Assembly (NCBI GenBank): GCA_026874595.1
Contig: CM049309.1
Coordinates: forward strand, 10,073,076 to 10,137,075
From: Sipunculus nudus
Lineage: Eukaryota; Annelida; Sipuncula; Golfingiida; Sipunculidae
DNA length: 64,000 bases
Direction: 5' to 3'
Positions 43,301-49,950 of this stretch are shown piece after piece. The notes under the pieces are model-generated. The model did not search any database. It was not told where the DNA came from and was given only the letters and a program-made list of their open reading frames with translations. The translations under genes and the position numbers were made by a program. Each line of letters opens with the position of its first letter. The first letter of the stretch is position 1.

Positions 43301-44184
43301 AATATTTATGAATATGCATGTGTTTTAAAAGGTCTCTTCACAAGAAAAAAAGTATATTTATGATGTGTTTTTATACAGCTCAAGAAACAAACTGTTATCT
43401 GATCTTTATTTGATTTATCAGTAAAAAAGTCAAAACTTGGTGAAACCCCTATGATAATGAATAACCTGAGAATGCCTTAAGTAGGCAGTAAGGTTCTAAT
43501 TCTGTTCTCCATTCAATTTACATCAACTCCAGTAGTTGACTGCAACTTTCAGCAATGACTATATTAAATATACATGGAATACCACATGAGTTGGATAACT
43601 GAATTTGTTTTAGTTTACGGAATAATTATTCTATATACTGACAACCATTTCATAATGTTTTCAAGAGCAGGATTCACTGCTACATGAGCCAATTCATTAG
43701 ATAACTTTCCAGTAACAGTTGGTGGAGAACCTGGAATGCAGACTTATTAACTCATCAGAGCTCCTAGGGAAAAGGGTTAACAACAATATCTAATTCATTA
43801 TCAAAGTGACCAGAACATATTATCATCTATATTGTCTTCAAGGCTGTAAAGAGATTCAGACTTGAGACTTTAAGCTCTCAAATCCAACAGTTTAACAACC
43901 AGTTTACTGTTACTCAGGATATTCACTTAGTGCATGGAGCTGGGTGGAGTCCATTAGGTTTATGAGTGCAATGCCTTGCTGAATTAGCCTGTCATGTGGT
44001 CTGTTGTGTGCCTGGAGAGAATTATGATTTAATGTTCACACAACACTTACCGTTGTTCCATCTACTGTTACAGAGACTTTGGATTTGCTGGACAATGCTT
44101 CCACAACGAGTCGTTTCGGTAGCTCATGCAGCTGTTTCATATTTCTTGGGGCGTGGTTGACTCCATAAGTGTTGCCACCGTGCT
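21..44184 (-). CDS. pomgnt1: POMGNT1 homolog, ten exons, 5' and 3' incomplete
   Basis: The enzyme adds GlcNAc in beta-1,2 linkage to O-linked mannose (core M1 O-mannosyl glycans, for example on dystroglycan) and is a Golgi type II membrane protein. Ten minus-strand exons (44051-44184, 25988-26053, 8368-8481, 4935-5052, 4174-4272, 3307-3434, 2728-2798, 1939-2014, 1321-1446, 21-79) join with matching phases and no stop, giving about 330 residues. In order they encode the stem, the stem carbohydrate-binding domain, the linker and the start of the GT13 catalytic domain with the EED metal-binding motif. Residue blocks such as [26 protein letters not shown] and GIQHTP match vertebrate POMGNT1 closely and in the same order, with little length change. 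The frame is intact, so the gene is probably functional. The C-terminal catalytic part lies outside the window, left of base 1. Intron lengths run from about 0.5 kb to 18 kb. Confidence 0.95.
127..231 (+). repeat. Tc1/mariner-like MITE, short copy
   Basis: The copy starts TACAGTGAAACCTGGG and ends GGGGTTTAACTGCA, imperfect inverted ends shared with 3100-3272, 12505-12690 and 48078-48247. It is 105 bp and shorter than the other copies. Confidence 0.6.
1189..1299 (-). pseudogene. tandem, broken copy of part of the POMGNT1 GIQHTP exon
   Basis: The 3' part of exon 1321-1446 and its donor are repeated 89 bp further along in the direction of transcription. The copied exon end at 1232 still has a perfect GTAAGT donor and still reads HYKASL, then ATFNLYP. 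The glutamine codon before HYK has become a TAA stop (1274-1276), a threonine codon has become isoleucine, and 89 is not a multiple of three. A further 20-bp trace of the unit is visible at 1189-1210. No acceptor-like site directly precedes it, so it is best read as an exon relic lying in the intron. Confidence 0.85.
1321..1446 (-). CDS. pomgnt1: POMGNT1 exon, GT13 core (GIQHTP block)
   Basis: This 126-bp exon encodes exactly 42 residues, beginning [10 protein letters not shown] and continuing [19 protein letters not shown] to NLYP. The order and spacing match the vertebrate protein across its whole length. The acceptor follows a T-rich tract ending CTGAAG and the donor is GTAAGT. Both ends are phase 0. 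An open frame continues upstream to a methionine, but that part is intron, because the acceptor fits the GYFE end of the preceding exon. Confidence 0.95.
1939..2014 (-). CDS. pomgnt1: POMGNT1 exon (MLRSLL / VFIDGY)
   Basis: This 76-bp exon is one base finishing an arginine codon plus 25 codons: [14 protein letters not shown], then VFIDGYFE at the end. The acceptor is TTTTACAG and the donor GTAAAG. It encodes the helix and strand following the first beta strand of the GT13 nucleotide-binding fold. The arginine split with the exon at 2728 restores the [10 protein letters not shown] sequence typical of the family. Confidence 0.95.
2728..2798 (-). CDS. pomgnt1: POMGNT1 exon, start of the GT13 catalytic fold
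   Basis: The exon is 71 bp: 23 codons plus two bases. It starts LPENKVYNI and includes [14 protein letters not shown], the first beta strand of the GT13 domain, where the N-R-P segment lies near the sugar-nucleotide in this family. Acceptor TTACAG, donor GTATGT. Confidence 0.94.
3100..3272 (+). repeat. Tc1/mariner-like MITE ('gaccacc' family)
   Basis: Repeated 'gaccacc' and 'ggtggtc' words are arranged in opposite orientation. The right end is GAGGTTTAACTGTAC, as in the other copies; the left end is worn. It lies in the intron directly next to exon 3307-3434. Confidence 0.6.
3307..3434 (-). CDS. pomgnt1: POMGNT1 exon, cysteine-rich linker
   Basis: The exon is 128 bp: two bases completing a glutamate codon plus 42 codons. 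It opens [11 protein letters not shown], continues [18 protein letters not shown] and ends FTPEE. The cysteines sit where vertebrate POMGNT1 has its linker disulfides between stem domain and catalytic domain. The acceptor is TTTCAG and the donor GTATCT. A longer open frame over this interval in another phase is only a shadow. Confidence 0.95.
4174..4272 (-). CDS. pomgnt1: POMGNT1 exon, end of stem domain
   Basis: This 99-bp exon has split codons at both ends (GGT glycine at the start, GAG glutamate at the end). It reads [19 protein letters not shown] and ends IALKSVE. SKSP-LxSWG-PV is a strongly conserved run of the family just before the cysteine-rich linker. Acceptor GTTCAG, donor GTGAGC. 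Confidence 0.95.
4935..5052 (-). CDS. pomgnt1: POMGNT1 exon, stem carbohydrate-binding domain (LGWRD block)
   Basis: The exon is 118 bp: 39 codons plus one base. It begins [19 protein letters not shown] and ends [15 protein letters not shown]. The DEGSF and LGWRD-W-KGG blocks are hallmarks of the POMGNT1 stem (CBM-like) domain, which in the vertebrate enzyme binds the GlcNAc-mannose product. Acceptor ATCAG, donor GTAACA. Confidence 0.95.
5340..5430 (-). repeat. tRNA-derived SINE remnant
   Basis: Read on the minus strand, TGGTGTAGCAG (5413-5423) fits the RNA polymerase III A box and GTTCAGATCCC (near 5369-5378) fits the B box with one mismatch. They are about 42 bases apart, as in tRNAs. The stem pairing of a real tRNA is absent, so this is a SINE head, not a tRNA gene. 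Confidence 0.55.
5600..7080 (+). mobile_element. hairpin-ended element with 280-bp tandem core (family C), HINE/pearl-like
   Basis: The head starts CTAGAATACGGG and contains the hairpin GTAGTCG-ACAAG-CGACTAC (5611-5629), then GTATCCGCCAAAA (5632-5644). The tail ends with the exact inverse TTTTGGCGGATAC (7068-7080), which also folds with GTATCCGCAAAAC (7051-7063). The core is four copies of a 280-bp dimer, each dimer with two AGGTGGCGCCACCT palindromes. The 3' part holds a GACGCACAAACGGACGC stretch and a (CGG)n run. There is no protein-coding capacity, so it would depend on another element for movement. Short tandem core, subterminal inverted motifs and 3' hairpin match Helentron-associated elements and bivalve 'pearl' elements as I know them. 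Confidence 0.75.
7001..7033 (+). repeat. (CGG)n run
   Basis: About ten uninterrupted CGG units in AT-rich surroundings, inside the 3' part of the family C element. Confidence 0.95.
7497..8345 (+). mobile_element. AACAAG-headed repeat (family F), copy 1
   Basis: The head is ACAAGAGACCTGGGGTCTTG, where AGACC pairs with GGTCT. The tail is GGACAGCTGGACAGACAC then CTACAGCTGAGTACTGATAAA. Internal blocks (caaaatagatggct; ttcctttcaattagaacaca) are shared with 15848-16745. No coding potential. It ends 20 bp before exon 8368-8481. Confidence 0.55.
8368..8481 (-). CDS. pomgnt1: POMGNT1 exon, stem carbohydrate-binding domain (HEDEAM block)
   Basis: The exon is 114 bp (38 codons), phase 0 at both ends. 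It reads GSMMAQR then [18 protein letters not shown] and ends RIIVFTVK. This is the best conserved block of the stem domain. Acceptor TTCTACAG, donor GTAAGG. The next exon is 3.3 kb downstream; the previous one is 17.5 kb upstream. Confidence 0.96.
8508..8690 (+). repeat. A/T-rich microsatellite cluster
   Basis: Imperfect AAT/ATA and ATCAT runs, right upstream (in the gene's sense) of exon 8368-8481. Confidence 0.9.
8700..12500. other. intron sequence, nothing recognised
   Basis: AT-rich, frequent stops in all frames. No repeat shared with the rest of the window and no splice-flanked coding block was seen. Confidence 0.6.
12505..12690 (+). repeat. Tc1/mariner-like MITE ('gaccacc' family)
   Basis: Terminal inverted repeats are ACAGTGAAACCTGTG on the left and CAGGTTCCACTGTG on the right. 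Internal 'aggtggtctta' words are repeated. Confidence 0.75.
12890..13290 (+). repeat. dispersed repeat (family H), copy 1
   Basis: The blocks 'aagtgacctttc'-like, 'atgcaacc(t/a)accacctta' and 'gaggaagccagaaat'-like occur in the same order at 60490-60830. The last block also occurs at 22735-22990. No ends or coding potential recognised. Confidence 0.6.
13422..14490 (+). mobile_element. family C element, truncated second copy
   Basis: The head (CTAGAATATGGG, the same hairpin with one change, then GTATCCGCAGAAA) and 'ggtgaagtgaggcatgg' match the copy at 5600. Dimer units of the 280-bp core follow with worn palindromes (for example AGGTGGTGCCATCT). After 'gtcagaggtcaa' and 'cagttcacatgtgacc' similarity is lost and no GGCGGATAC end is seen. 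It is more diverged than copy one. Confidence 0.7.
14558..14640 (+). repeat. GTCTAGAC palindrome cluster plus C run
   Basis: GTCTAGAC-type palindromes recur ('gtgtctagacatctagac', 'gtgtctagacgtctagac') and are followed by a run of about ten C. Confidence 0.85.
14935..15455 (+). repeat. GGAC-tailed dispersed repeat with one GGTGGCGCCACC motif
   Basis: The stretch begins near a single GTAGGTGGCGCCACC (14943-14957). It ends in GGACAGCGGACGGCGGAC, GGACGGACGACGCTGCGCC and ...GGTTCGCTAAAAAGG, the tail style seen in several other families here. The left boundary is a guess. Confidence 0.45.
15848..16745 (+). mobile_element. AACAAG-headed repeat (family F), copy 2
   Basis: It starts GAACAAGAGACCCTGCC and ends with ACAGATGGACAGACAGACG and TTACAGCAGGAGACTAATAA, paralleling the copy at 7497. 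It contains one AGGTGGCGCCACA near 16555, a motif otherwise typical of family C. Confidence 0.5.
16746..22282. other. intron sequence, no gene recognised
   Basis: No exon of the POMGNT1 chain is expected here, because the exons on both sides join in frame. The only sizeable non-repeat open frame is 17486-17776 (minus, 96 codons); I do not recognise it. The rest shows no repeat shared with the window. Confidence 0.6.
22283..22359 (+). repeat. (AT)n microsatellite
   Basis: Nearly 40 uninterrupted AT units. Confidence 0.98.
22735..22990 (+). repeat. dispersed repeat (family H), fragment
   Basis: 'tcattaatatgtacc' and 'aagccagaaatcaca' match 13200-13240 and 60765-60795. Confidence 0.45.
23039..25645 (+). 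mobile_element. 2.6-kb AACAAG-headed element (family A), copy 1, uninterrupted
   Basis: It begins AACAAGAGACCTATGGGTC, which has an imperfect 12-nt palindrome GACC-TATG-GGTC, then GACGCTCAGCTG. It ends TAGCTCAGATGAC-TTATA-GTCAGCTGAGCTA followed by A's: a 13-bp hairpin with one mismatch whose right arm is the head motif inverted. A (GGAC)n run precedes the hairpin. The length is 2607 bp. The homologous copies are 27921-30517 (2597 bp) and 36835-42847 (2603 bp after removing two insertions). There is no long ORF; short frames inside are shadows. Two related halves share 'gggcccataactt' and 'gcatgtacatag'. Confidence 0.8.
25553..25602 (+). repeat. (GGAC)n minisatellite in family A tail
   Basis: About ten GGAC units with an occasional GGACAGAC, just before the terminal hairpin of family A copy 1. 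Shorter versions occur at 30436-30470 and 42764-42800. Confidence 0.95.
25988..26053 (-). CDS. pomgnt1: POMGNT1 66-bp exon ([12 protein letters not shown])
   Basis: The exon is 22 codons, phase 0 at both ends: [10 protein letters not shown] followed by [12 protein letters not shown]. The vertebrate protein has the same number of residues between its VDGTT and GHVMA-type blocks. Acceptor ATTGCAG, donor GTAAGA. The exon stands alone between introns of about 17.5 and 18 kb. It is the first core strand pair of the stem domain. Confidence 0.94.
26925..27213 (+). mobile_element. MITE with GGCC-A(n)-GGTATGGTTCTCAG inverted ends, complete small copy
   Basis: The left end is GGCC, an A run, then GGTATGGTTCTCAGGCA. 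The right end is the inverse (CTGAGAACCATACC, T run, GGCC). About 290 bp without coding capacity. The same two ends appear, inverted, at 27661 and 30584 around family A copy 2. Confidence 0.75.
27661..30584 (-). mobile_element. second copy of the GGCC-end MITE, split by family A copy 2
   Basis: 27661-27920 matches the right half of the 26925-27213 element in inverse orientation (shared 'aaaatttttattttgattttca', 'gtgcttttac', 'tgacatttttataaaaacata'). 30518-30584 matches its left end. Everything between is the 2.6-kb family A element. Confidence 0.75.
27921..30517 (+). mobile_element. 2.6-kb AACAAG-headed element (family A), copy 2, nested in a MITE
   Basis: It begins AACAAGGGACCTATGGGTC and ends TCTAGTCAGCTGAGCTAAAAA, 2597 bp. 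It aligns to copy 1 over its whole length with point changes and small indels. Its junctions lie in an A/T-rich stretch of the host MITE with no obvious target duplication. Confidence 0.8.
30585..34550. other. intron sequence, mostly unrecognised
   Basis: It includes a (TTAAT)n run at 31633-31663, a local duplication of 'gatggca(c/t)tcagtagc(a/g)aa' followed by 'gtggtattactgtaaatacc' (about 30652 and 30959), and a more CpG-rich patch at 32585-32825. No homologous coding block recognised. Confidence 0.55.
32585..32825 (+). other. CpG-richer patch with promoter-like words, uncertain
   Basis: In otherwise AT-rich intron this patch holds ETS-like CACTTCCT and GGAAGTG words and an AAAATGGCCGC start-like context. 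The reading frame behind it stops after 17 codons. It could be a worn repeat or a small internal promoter; the sequence does not decide. Confidence 0.25.
34555..35070 (+). repeat. dispersed repeat (family G), longest copy
   Basis: Its first part recurs at 51761-51870 ('ctaatgagtcccc'-like, 'gctttcca', 'ttgtaagagc') and its last part at 53938-54195 ('aaaggtaagacattatt', 'ttttgtgcttgtcagg', 'ctctgctcatg'). It contains a 132-codon plus-strand open frame with no resemblance I recognise; the other copies do not keep it open. Confidence 0.55.
35187..35620 (+). repeat. 44-bp minisatellite, each unit a hairpin
   Basis: About ten head-to-tail 44-bp units. Each has ATCTCTACCTA and TAGGTGGAGAT around a 4-nt spacer, so every monomer can fold back with an 11-bp stem and one mismatch or wobble pair, followed by 'atttgttttggcaat'. 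Units are nearly identical except at the two ends. Confidence 0.95.
36883..37880 (+). mobile_element. CTAGA-headed element with tandem core (family B), nested copy
   Basis: It starts CTAGATGTGTCTGAACGACAC (worn hairpin), then GAATGCCCCCGCC. About four 170-180-bp units follow ('aggagccgtaaaac', 'caaaagtaggtcaactgg', 'aaaaatcaggccaatatctg'). Then comes a GGACGGAAGGACGGAAGGAC-type tail and TATGCC-AACTATA-GGCATA. It sits in an A run of family A copy 3, whose continuous form is seen at 23080-23095. No coding capacity. Confidence 0.75.
39951..42362 (+). mobile_element. 2.4-kb TIR DNA transposon, non-autonomous or unrecognised, nested in family A
   Basis: The ends are about 26-bp inverted repeats beginning (A)CCGTATT, ending GTAATAAGCACCCC, and differing at two positions. 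A second AATAAGCGCCCC and long C/G runs lie inside each end. Flanks can be read as a 3-bp TAA duplication (TAA-CCGTATT ... AATACGG-TAA), as in PIF/Harbinger-type elements, or as none. The interior is clearly more CpG-rich than the host. No transposase was recognised; minus-strand frames of 67-69 codons (40384-40587, 41840-42049) are unidentified. Confidence 0.75.
40031..40050 (+). repeat. C run (left) matched by G runs at 42283-42322 (right)
   Basis: Homopolymer C of about 20 just inside the left end, and two G runs just inside the right end, of the 39951-42362 element. They are therefore part of its inverted ends, and assembly length is unreliable here. Confidence 0.9.
42848..44050. other. 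intron sequence, nothing recognised
   Basis: AT-rich, without repeats shared in the window. It ends at the donor of the [10 protein letters not shown] exon. Confidence 0.6.
44051..44184 (-). CDS. pomgnt1: POMGNT1 exon, stem start ([10 protein letters not shown])
   Basis: The last 44 codons are open and end [17 protein letters not shown], matching the start of the vertebrate stem domain; a GTAAGT donor follows. Before that is [19 protein letters not shown], a stem stretch I cannot align to vertebrates. The acceptor is ambiguous: TTTTACAG gives a start at 44184 and needs one base from the previous exon, while the next AG (ACAGAG) gives a start at 44182 in phase 0. Confidence 0.9.
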
Positions 44185-44267
44185 CTGTAAAACAATTTAA
44201 TTACTACATGTATAAATAAATCAATATCGCAAGGTTCTTTATGGCATACTTGAAAAACAATTAATTG

Positions 44268-44620
44268 CCTCTGCTAGGAGGATATGCTTTCATTCCTGTT
44301 TGTGTGTTTGTGTTTGTTCATATAACTCACACAATCATGAACAGAATCTCATGAAGTTTTCAAGGCATTTTGGGAATGGGCCAATGAAGAATCGATTAGA
44401 TTTTGGTGTGGATTTGGCTCATGACCCAGATCCAGGAATGTCTTCCGGGGATATTAACAAATGTGCAGTCACAATGCCCAATGGAACATAGGCATATGGG
44501 CCAAATAAGTGAATGCAAACACTTTTTGGGGAACTTATACACCAATGAACCTGGAAATATGGGCGAGTAAGTGAATGAAAACAAGGGATGAGGAGTACAC
44601 CACATTAAAGACCACCCACA
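44268..44620 (+). repeat. dispersed repeat fragment ('gggccaatgaagaatcgatt')
   Basis: The words 'tgctaggaggatatgctttc', 'gaatgggccaatgaag' and 'tagattttggtgtggat' look like a repeat type I know as widespread in aquatic animal genomes. There is no second copy in this window, so this rests on memory. Confidence 0.35.
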
Positions 44621-45341
44621 TGGCAGAGGCCTGCATTCATGAGAATGCATATTACTAGTTTCTCAAGATACAAATCACAAAAAGAATTTTTTATTTACGA
44701 ATCACATCAAATTTCTCTGATAAATTTTTTCAACATTGTTCATTTTTTCCTCATACGAAAACTGAACCAACAGAACAGACTCAACCAGGTACCTGCAATT
44801 CTCAGCTTAGTTTCACCTGAGACGTCTTGTAAACTGATCATTACAAAAGTGAAAGTTAACTCTTCAATTCTTCAACTTCCTCATTAATACAATATACTGA
44901 CAAAGTATTCGGCAAAATGTTAATATGGACTGTCAGCAACAGATTAATATAATATAAATAAAATATTGATATTCTGTATGAAAAGAGACCCTGTAAATTT
45001 GTTAACTGCATCTGGATGTGACATTGGGGAAGAGATTTGTTTTGATGAAGATATCAAAATGGCCACCTTAGTTGAGCAGTATTTGATTACACTCCCCATG
45101 CAGTGGTTATAAACTGCTGTATCTCAAAATCTCCTTCGTTTTACCGCTGCTTTGTATTACAAGATTCTCCAGGTCTCACCAGCAGGGCTCGCACAAGGCA
45201 CACAATTGTTATAAGACAAATGAAAGCATAGTATTCCCTTGTGCATCCAACTCCAAGTTTCAAATCCACACCACCAGTTCCATTGGTCTAATTCTTGGCC
45301 TTGTGCCAGCTCTGGTGTCAAGACCACAAAAAAATTGCTAA

Positions 45342-46520
45342 AACTAGATGTGTCGGAACGACACGAATGCCCCCGCCTGGGGCAAATTAGAAACATTTGT
45401 AAAATTTTGAAAAATTTTTTAAGTTCAGGAGGTGTCATATGGTCAAAAGTAGGTCAACAAGGGCAAAATGCAAACTCGATCTGTAACGGGTCATTGTCAA
45501 GCAACACACCAAAAATCATGCCAGTATATGCAGGCATTGTGAAAAAAAGTCCATACATGTGCATTTTCCATAAAAATTTCTGTCTTTCATGAAATTTTCT
45601 ATGTTTAGGAGCCGTAAAACAATCAAAAGTAGGTCAACCTGGATGAAACGCGAACTCGATCTGTAACTGTCATTATCTGCCCACACATAAAAAATCAGGG
45701 TGGTATCTGCAGGCATTGAGGAAAAAAATCAGTATATATGCATTTGTTATGAAAATTTCTTTTTTCATGAAACTTTCTATGTTCAGGAGCAGTCAAATGG
45801 TCAAAAGTAGGTCAACTGAGACAAAACAAGAACTCGATCTGTAACTGGTCATTATCTGCCTACACACCAAAAATCAGGCCCGTATCTGCAGGCACTGCGA
45901 AAAAAAGACCATACATGTGCACCTTTTTATGAAATTTTCTATGTTAGAGCACCGTCAAACGGTCAAAAATAGGTCAACTGGGACAAAATGTGAACTTGAT
46001 CTGTAACTCGTCATTATCTGCCCACACACCAAAAATCAGGCCAATATCTGCAGGCATTGCGAAAAAAAGTCCGTACATGTGTATTTGTCATGAAATTTCT
46101 ATTTTACATGAAATTTTCTATGTTCAGGAGCTGTAAAACAATCAAAAGTAGGTCAACTGGGACGAAACGCGAACTCGATCTGTAACTGGTCAATATCTGC
46201 CCACACACTAAAAATCAGGCCAATATCTGCTGGCATTGCGAAAAAAAGTCCGTACATGTGTATTTGTCATGAAAATTTCTATTTTTCATGAAATTTTCTA
46301 AGTTTAGGAGCTGTAAAACGGTCAAAAGTAGGTCAACCGGGATTAAACGCCAACTTGATCTTTAACTGGGTATATCTGCCCACACACCAAAAATTAGGCC
46401 AATATCTGCAGTCATTGCGAAAAAAAGTCCGTACAACTGTTTGATTTCGGAATGACAGAAGGAAGGAATGACGGACATGGGTAAAACTATATGCCATGGC
46501 CACTTTGTGGCGGGGGCATA
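45342..46520 (+). mobile_element. CTAGA-headed element with tandem core (family B), fuller copy
   Basis: The head CTAGATGTGTCGGAACGACAC holds the perfect hairpin GTGTCG-GAA-CGACAC, followed by ATGCCCCCGCC. Five to six 170-180-bp core units end in GGAATGACAGAAGGAAGG and a terminal GCCAC-TTT-GTGGC hairpin, continuing GGCGGGGGCAT, the exact inverse of the head motif. 1.18 kb, non-coding. Confidence 0.8.
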
Positions 46521-46684
46521 AAAAGCAGCAGTTAAAACTAATAAGATCTGAAATGACTGCAGTGTAAAACCACTGCATGAGAACTGTAGCATTTAAATTG
46601 CCTTGAAATATCTTGACAGTATCTCAGTATTTTTGTCACATTGTTTTTAAGAAACACAGATTAAGAAGATTGATTTTTTTTGTC

Positions 46685-48035
46685 AGAGCAATCAATAATC
46701 ACATTGATTCATGTCAGAGCCATCAATATCACACTGATGCTTGTCAGAGCCATCAATATCACATTGATGCTTGTCAGAGCCATCAATATCACATTGATGA
46801 TTGTCAGAGCCATCAATATCACATTGATGCTTGTCAGAGCCATCAATATCACATTGATTCTTGTCAGGGCCGTCAATATCACATTAATGCTTGTAAAAGC
46901 CATCAATATCACATTGGTTCTTGTCAGAGCCATCAATAATCACACTGATTCTTGTCAGAGCCATCAATAATCACATTGATTCTTGTCAGAGCCATCAATA
47001 ATCACATTCATTCTAGTCAGAGCCATCAATAATCACATTCATGCTTGTCAGAGCCATCATTATCACATTGATTCTTGTAAGAGCCATCAAAACTCACATT
47101 GATTCTTGTCAGAGCCATCCAAAATCACATTGATTCTTGTCAGAGCCATCAATAATCACATTCATGCTTGTCAGAGCCATCAATAATCACATTCATGCTT
47201 GTCAGAGCCATCAATAATCACATTCATGCTTGTCAGAGCCATCATTATCACATTGCTGCTTGTCAGAGCCATCAATATCACATTAATGCTTGTCAGAGCC
47301 TTCAATATCACATTGATGCTTGTCAGAGCCATCAATATCACATTGATTCTTGTCAGGGCCATCAATATCACATTAATGCTTGTAAAAGCCATCAATATCA
47401 CATTGGTGCTTGTCAGAGCCATCAATAATCACACTGATTCTTGTCAGAGCCATCAATAATCACATTGATTCTTGTCAGAGCCATCAATAATCACATTCAT
47501 TCTAGTCAGAGCCATCAATAATCACATTCATGCTTGTCAGAGCCATCATTATCACATTGATTCTTGTAAGAGCCATCAAAACTCACATTGATTCTTGTCA
47601 GAGCCATCCAAAATCACATTGATTCTTGTCAGAGCCATCAATAATCACATTCATGCTTGTCAGAGCCGTCAATAATCACATTCATGCTTGTCAGAGCCAT
47701 CAATAATCACATTCATGCTTGTCAGAGCCATCATTATCACATTGCTGCTTGTCAGAGCCATCAATATCACATTAATGCTTGTCAGAGCCATCAATAATCA
47801 CACTGATTCTTGTCAGAGCCATCAATAATCAGACTGGTTCTTGTCAGAGCCATCAATATCACATTGATGTATGTCAGAGCCATCAAAAATCACATTGATG
47901 CTTGTCAGAGCCATCAATAATCATACTGATTCTTGTTTGAGCCATCAATATAATCATATTAAATCTTATCAGAGCCATCAATATCATATTGATTTTTGTC
48001 AGAACCATCCATAATCACAGTGATGCTTCTCAGAG
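46685..48035 (+). repeat. 30-31-bp minisatellite with 489-bp higher-order repeat
   Basis: About 43 units of 'cagagccatcaatatcac' plus 'attgatgcttgt' (30 bp; 31 bp when 'aataatcac'). Each unit can form CATCAAT/ATTGATG. Distinctive variants (ttgtaaaagc at 46891 and 47380; ttcttgtaa at 47072 and 47561; attgctgct at 47252 and 47741) are all exactly 489 bp apart, so a 16-unit block was duplicated. Because 30 is divisible by three, several frames stay open over it on both strands; these are not genes. Confidence 0.97.
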
Positions 48036-48077
48036 CCAGCAGTATGGTAGTCATACTGGTCCTTTTGCATTAATCAA

Positions 48078-48247
48078 TATACAGTGGAACCTGTCTTGAA
48101 AGACCACCCGTCTATTAAGACCACCCTTGAATGAACTGATTGCTTTCAGATTGGTTATAACTGACCTGTCCAAAAAGACCACCTGTGAACTAAGCCCTCT
48201 TTTGGCCAGTCCTGTGGGTGGTCTCCTAACACAGGTTTCACTGTACT
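48078..48247 (+). repeat. Tc1/mariner-like MITE ('gaccacc' family), best copy
   Basis: This copy has the best inverted ends: TACAGTGGAACCTGT at the left and ACAGGTTTCACTGTA at the right, both starting with the TA expected at Tc1/mariner targets. About 170 bp with no coding capacity. An open frame on the minus strand over it is spurious. Confidence 0.8.
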
Positions 48248-48249
48248 GA

Positions 48250-49590
48250 TAAACCAATATATCATGCCAGCGCTTCTGGTGAAAATGAAAGACATTTATT
48301 AAACCAGACAGACTACATAAAGGTCTGGAGCAAAGACCTCATGTCAGTCTCCTTTATATACTGACACCAGTAAACACTATCCTTTTTAACCCCCAGAACC
48401 TGACACCAATGAATTATTTAGATGCAGAGAGTGTAACCCTAACAGACCAAGAGATCACAGGTAAATGGAACAGGCTGACCGATTCATCCAGCCATTCTGA
48501 CGTCTTTTACGATCCATCAGTTATTTATCCATACAAGCAGGGGACTCGTACACCATCATGGATTGCCTTGGTCCAAACTGGAAGCAGTCATGATGGGGAA
48601 CCATTATATTCAGCCCATGCCCATCCTCTTTTAACGCATGTGCTATTCTCAGCACAACAAAGGTCGCCATGAATGTAAACAAGTCATCAGCACCCCTTTG
48701 TATAATCTACCGTGCTTTGAGTGCATGGATTAATGAAAATATACAATTCTTAATGCACTGTCTGTTGACATCAACGTTTGAATGCATACCTTATGAGTAA
48801 TGAGGAAATTAAATACCTGACTAATATGGAAACTAATCTTTATAGGATAAACATCTCTCAATTTACATATCCACTGTGTCTTAATATGCAACAATGGAAT
48901 TGGGAAAATAATGTAAACAGGAAATTCAAACAAATCTTGGATGCATTTAAACTGATGTTACTTGACAGAAAAGACAGACATGATCACACATGACTTCATC
49001 TGAACAAAGTTTGATATTATAAAGATACAGTGGTGTATTCATGGTGTAAAAAAATTGTGATTTTAGTTTTGTGGGTTCCATTTTCAAGATCTTATAATGC
49101 AAAAGACCTCTATACAGAGTATAACCATTATTATGTGTACTGATTATATCAAATATTATATGCACGAAATCTTATTAACAATTTAAAATATATTGTTTAA
49201 TTGATAATGGCAGACAATTACTTGAAAAGATCTTATATCAAATAAAATATAAATATTTGAACATACACAATCTATTTTTTTTAATGTCAACCTTTAACTT
49301 TTCAGCTTTGTCTTTGAAAATAAAACCTCTTGTTCTAATTTTTTTTTGTATTTTCATCATTATTCCCCTTTTGCAAATATTGTGAATTTAAAATCCTTGT
49401 GAACATAAGGCAACCACTATATGCATATCTACCTAACAAAGGGTTACAGGAACTGAAGTCAGTTGAATGACAGGACATATATATAAAAACAAAACATGTC
49501 TGTTCAGAAACTGATGTTTATAGGAGGACTTCAGTGTATAACAAATACGTGAAGAGTGTATGAACAAGCTTGCAAGATGGTGGTAGAAAT
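48250..49590. other. intron or upstream sequence, nothing recognised
   Basis: No repeat copy or credible exon seen. Plus-strand frames at 48409-48672 and 48778-48993 lack support. Confidence 0.5.
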
Positions 49591-49596
49591 CATTGA

Positions 49597-49950
49597 GTAC
49601 AAGCAAATTCGTGGAATTTATGTCCCCCCCCCCTTCCACCTCTTGTTATTTTAGCTTCCTGTGATCTTCATGCTTGGATTCTAAATATGTTTAATTTTTT
49701 TCCCTTGAAGATGTCTCCACCTGTTATCATGCCTGTGTATTAGTTTTCTTTGTCCCCTGAAGATGTCATAATTTTTGTTGTGAACTGGGAACAAAAGCAA
49801 ATTTTTTTGTTTGTTTTGGAGCTTGTGATAATAAATTTTTCAGACAGACACTCCCAAACCAATCCCAATCAAGGTATGCATGAGAGCAATCACTGACCCA
49901 AATTTGTGATTTGGTCAGCAGAAGCATGGGACAAAATCATTTTCACATAT
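49597..49950 (+). repeat. dispersed repeat (family I), copy 1
   Basis: It starts 'acaagcaaattcgtggaatt', then 'tatgtcccc' and 'ccacctcttgtt'. The phrase 'ctgaagatgtc' is repeated inside, with 'cagacagacactccc' later. Parallel order at 55089-55395. Confidence 0.55.

Noticed and set aside
46613-47459. Long overlapping open frames of 75-108 codons on both strands
   Set aside because: They come from a 30-bp tandem repeat, whose period is a multiple of three; the peptide is a simple repeat in every frame.
46685-48035. CRISPR array
   Set aside because: Units are contiguous 30-31-bp tandem repeats with no unique spacers, in an intron-containing eukaryotic sequence.
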